Of a stretch of DNA of 41,573 nt, positions 40,745 through 41,573 are shown in pieces. The stretch is taken from NCBI GenBank assembly GCA_934747805.1, contig CAKVHC010000009.1:1-41573 (forward strand), written 5' to 3'. Each line of letters begins with the position of its first letter. Within the stretch, counting starts at the first letter, position 1. A program made the translations under genes and the position numbers. The notes below the pieces were generated by a model that did not search any database, was not told where the DNA came from, and saw only the letters and a program-made list of their open reading frames with translations. This DNA comes from an uncultured Clostridia bacterium. GTDB taxonomy: Bacteria; Bacillota; Clostridia; Christensenellales; UBA1242.

Positions 40745-41350
40745 ATGAAAAGTATTTTTATAGGAATTGAACCAGTTAGCCTAGTCGACTACGACGGAAA
40801 GATTGCATGCTCGCTTTTTGTGGGCGGGTGCAATTTCCGCTGCCCTTTCTGCCACAATAGTGAAATTGTTTTGCATGCGGGTGATTATGAATGTAAAACA
40901 GAGGAAGAAATTTTTGACTACCTAACCGAGCGAAAACGTGTGCTTGACGCGGTGGTGATTTCGGGTGGCGAGCCAACACTTTATCCGCAAGTTTACGACT
41001 TTATTGCCAAAGTCAAGGCAATGGGATTTTTGGTCAAACTTGACACCAATGGCACCAACCTCCCAATGCTAAAAAAGTTGGTCGCCAACAAGCTTGTCGA
41101 CTACATTGCGATGGATATAAAAAATAGCAAATCAAACTACGCCAAAATTGTTGGTCTGAATAACCTAGATATTCACAAAATCGAAGAAAGTGTGGATTAC
41201 ATTATGCACTGTGGCGTAAACTATGAATTTAGAACAACCATTGTTAATGAATTGCATGATGAAACGGATATGGTTGCCATAGGCGAGTGGCTGAAGGGCG
41301 CAAAAAAATACAGACTTCAGCATTTCGACGATAAGGGCGCAAACATTATT
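40745..41350 (+). CDS. nrdG: Anaerobic ribonucleotide reductase-activating (radical SAM) protein, 3' end replaced
   Basis: About 202 residues of a radical SAM activase in the NrdG/PflA group. The [4Fe-4S] motif C29-x3-C33-x2-C36 lies in GGCNFRCPFCHNS, and SAM-binding regions follow: VISGGEPTLYPQ, KLDTNGTN and YIAMDIKNSKSNY. It would install the glycyl radical on NrdD, encoded 14 kb upstream, using SAM. The TrxB-linked NrdD type often pairs with this kind of activase. The start has only a weak AGAGAAG site. Normal proteins end soon after the YRLQHFDDKG segment, but here the frame runs on into unrelated LivG-like sequence at about 41345-41351, so the last ~20-30 residues are missing. Confidence 0.85.
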
Positions 41351-41573
41351 GGCGGTCTGACTGCCGTGGATGATTTTTCGCTGGTGGTGGGCAAGACGGA
41401 GATCGCGGGGCTGATCGGCCCCAACGGCGCGGGCAAGACAACCGTCTTCAACCTGCTGACCAATATCTATCAGCCCACGCGGGGCAATATCATGCTGGAC
41501 GGGTACAGCACGGCGGGCAAAACCACAGCCCAGCTCAGCGAGATGGGAGTCGCGCGTACCTTTCAGAACATCC
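41351..41573 (+). CDS. livG: LivG-like branched-chain amino-acid ABC ATPase fragment, foreign composition
   Basis: The frame continues directly from nrdG but encodes the N-terminal part of a LivG-type ATPase: GGLTAVDDFSLVVG, Walker A GPNGAGKTT, VFNLLTNIYQPTRGNIMLDG and VARTFQNI at the window end. The usual start of LivG is absent. My hand count gives 136 G+C in 223 bases (61%), against 33 of 100 at 41101-41200, and codons switch to GCG, CTG, CCC and ATC. An assembly chimera is the most likely explanation; a real recombination is the alternative. Confidence 0.85.

Noticed and set aside
1..41573. CRISPR array, insertion sequence, prophage block or rRNA operon
   Set aside because: No regularly spaced repeats, transposase, integrase, phage packaging genes or rRNA-like sequence were seen.

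Overview
The window looks like a piece of a low-GC, spore-forming, Gram-positive genome of the Clostridia type, probably uncultured and probably a metagenome contig. Evidence for this is a GerA-type germination receptor end, SpoIIE, a collagen-like protein behind a sigma-K-like promoter, lipoproteins with LxAC lipoboxes, SigA-type promoters (TTGACA, 17 bp, TATAAT), T-rich intrinsic terminators, and the spoIIE then tilS order also found in Bacillus. TGA is used as a stop, so the code looks standard.

Layout. 0-1.8 kb: end of a germination receptor operon (gerAB fragment, gerAC). 1.8-5.3 kb: pheS-pheT. 5.3-9.2 kb: spoIIE and tilS. 9.2-10.7 kb: an unrecognised 479-aa beta-rich protein, meeting rmuC tail to tail. 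10.7-12.6 kb (minus): a short CCA-transferase-like gene and rmuC. 12.7-15.0 kb: a lipid-kinase-like protein and a VanW protein. 15.0-15.2 kb: a gap with two perfect DnaA boxes inside a direct repeat. 15.2-19.4 kb: a heterodimeric ABC exporter with a HAD phosphatase. 19.4-21.3 kb (minus): an HNH endonuclease and a PAP2 phosphatase. 21.4-23.7 kb: aspS and a small unknown gene. 24.0-27.4 kb: nrdD fused to a redoxin domain, then trxB. 27.4-30.8 kb (minus): a shortened Rel protein and an HtrA-like lipoprotein protease. 31.0-34.2 kb: tRNA-Gly(CCC), small membrane ORFs, a caspase-like protein, a ProX/YbaK deacylase and an unknown helical protein. 34.3-36.4 kb: an Ig-like/beta-helix lipoprotein and the collagen-like protein. 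36.4-40.6 kb: cysS-leuS. 40.7-41.57 kb: nrdG, which switches in frame to a 61% GC livG fragment.

Main themes are translation (four aminoacyl-tRNA synthetases in five genes, tilS, a CCA enzyme, a tRNA-editing enzyme, a tRNA) and sporulation/germination. NrdD with its fused redoxin, TrxB and NrdG form a plausible anaerobic dNTP-synthesis set split between two loci. Several proteins depart from their family: Rel lacks hydrolase residues and the ACT domain, the CCA enzyme lacks body and tail, the lipid kinase has a broken GGDGT motif, and GerAC has no lipobox cysteine. At least four genes have a well-formed promoter whose -10 box ends only 6-8 nt before the ATG, which predicts leaderless mRNAs. 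The last ~220 bp most likely do not belong to this genome (assembly chimera).
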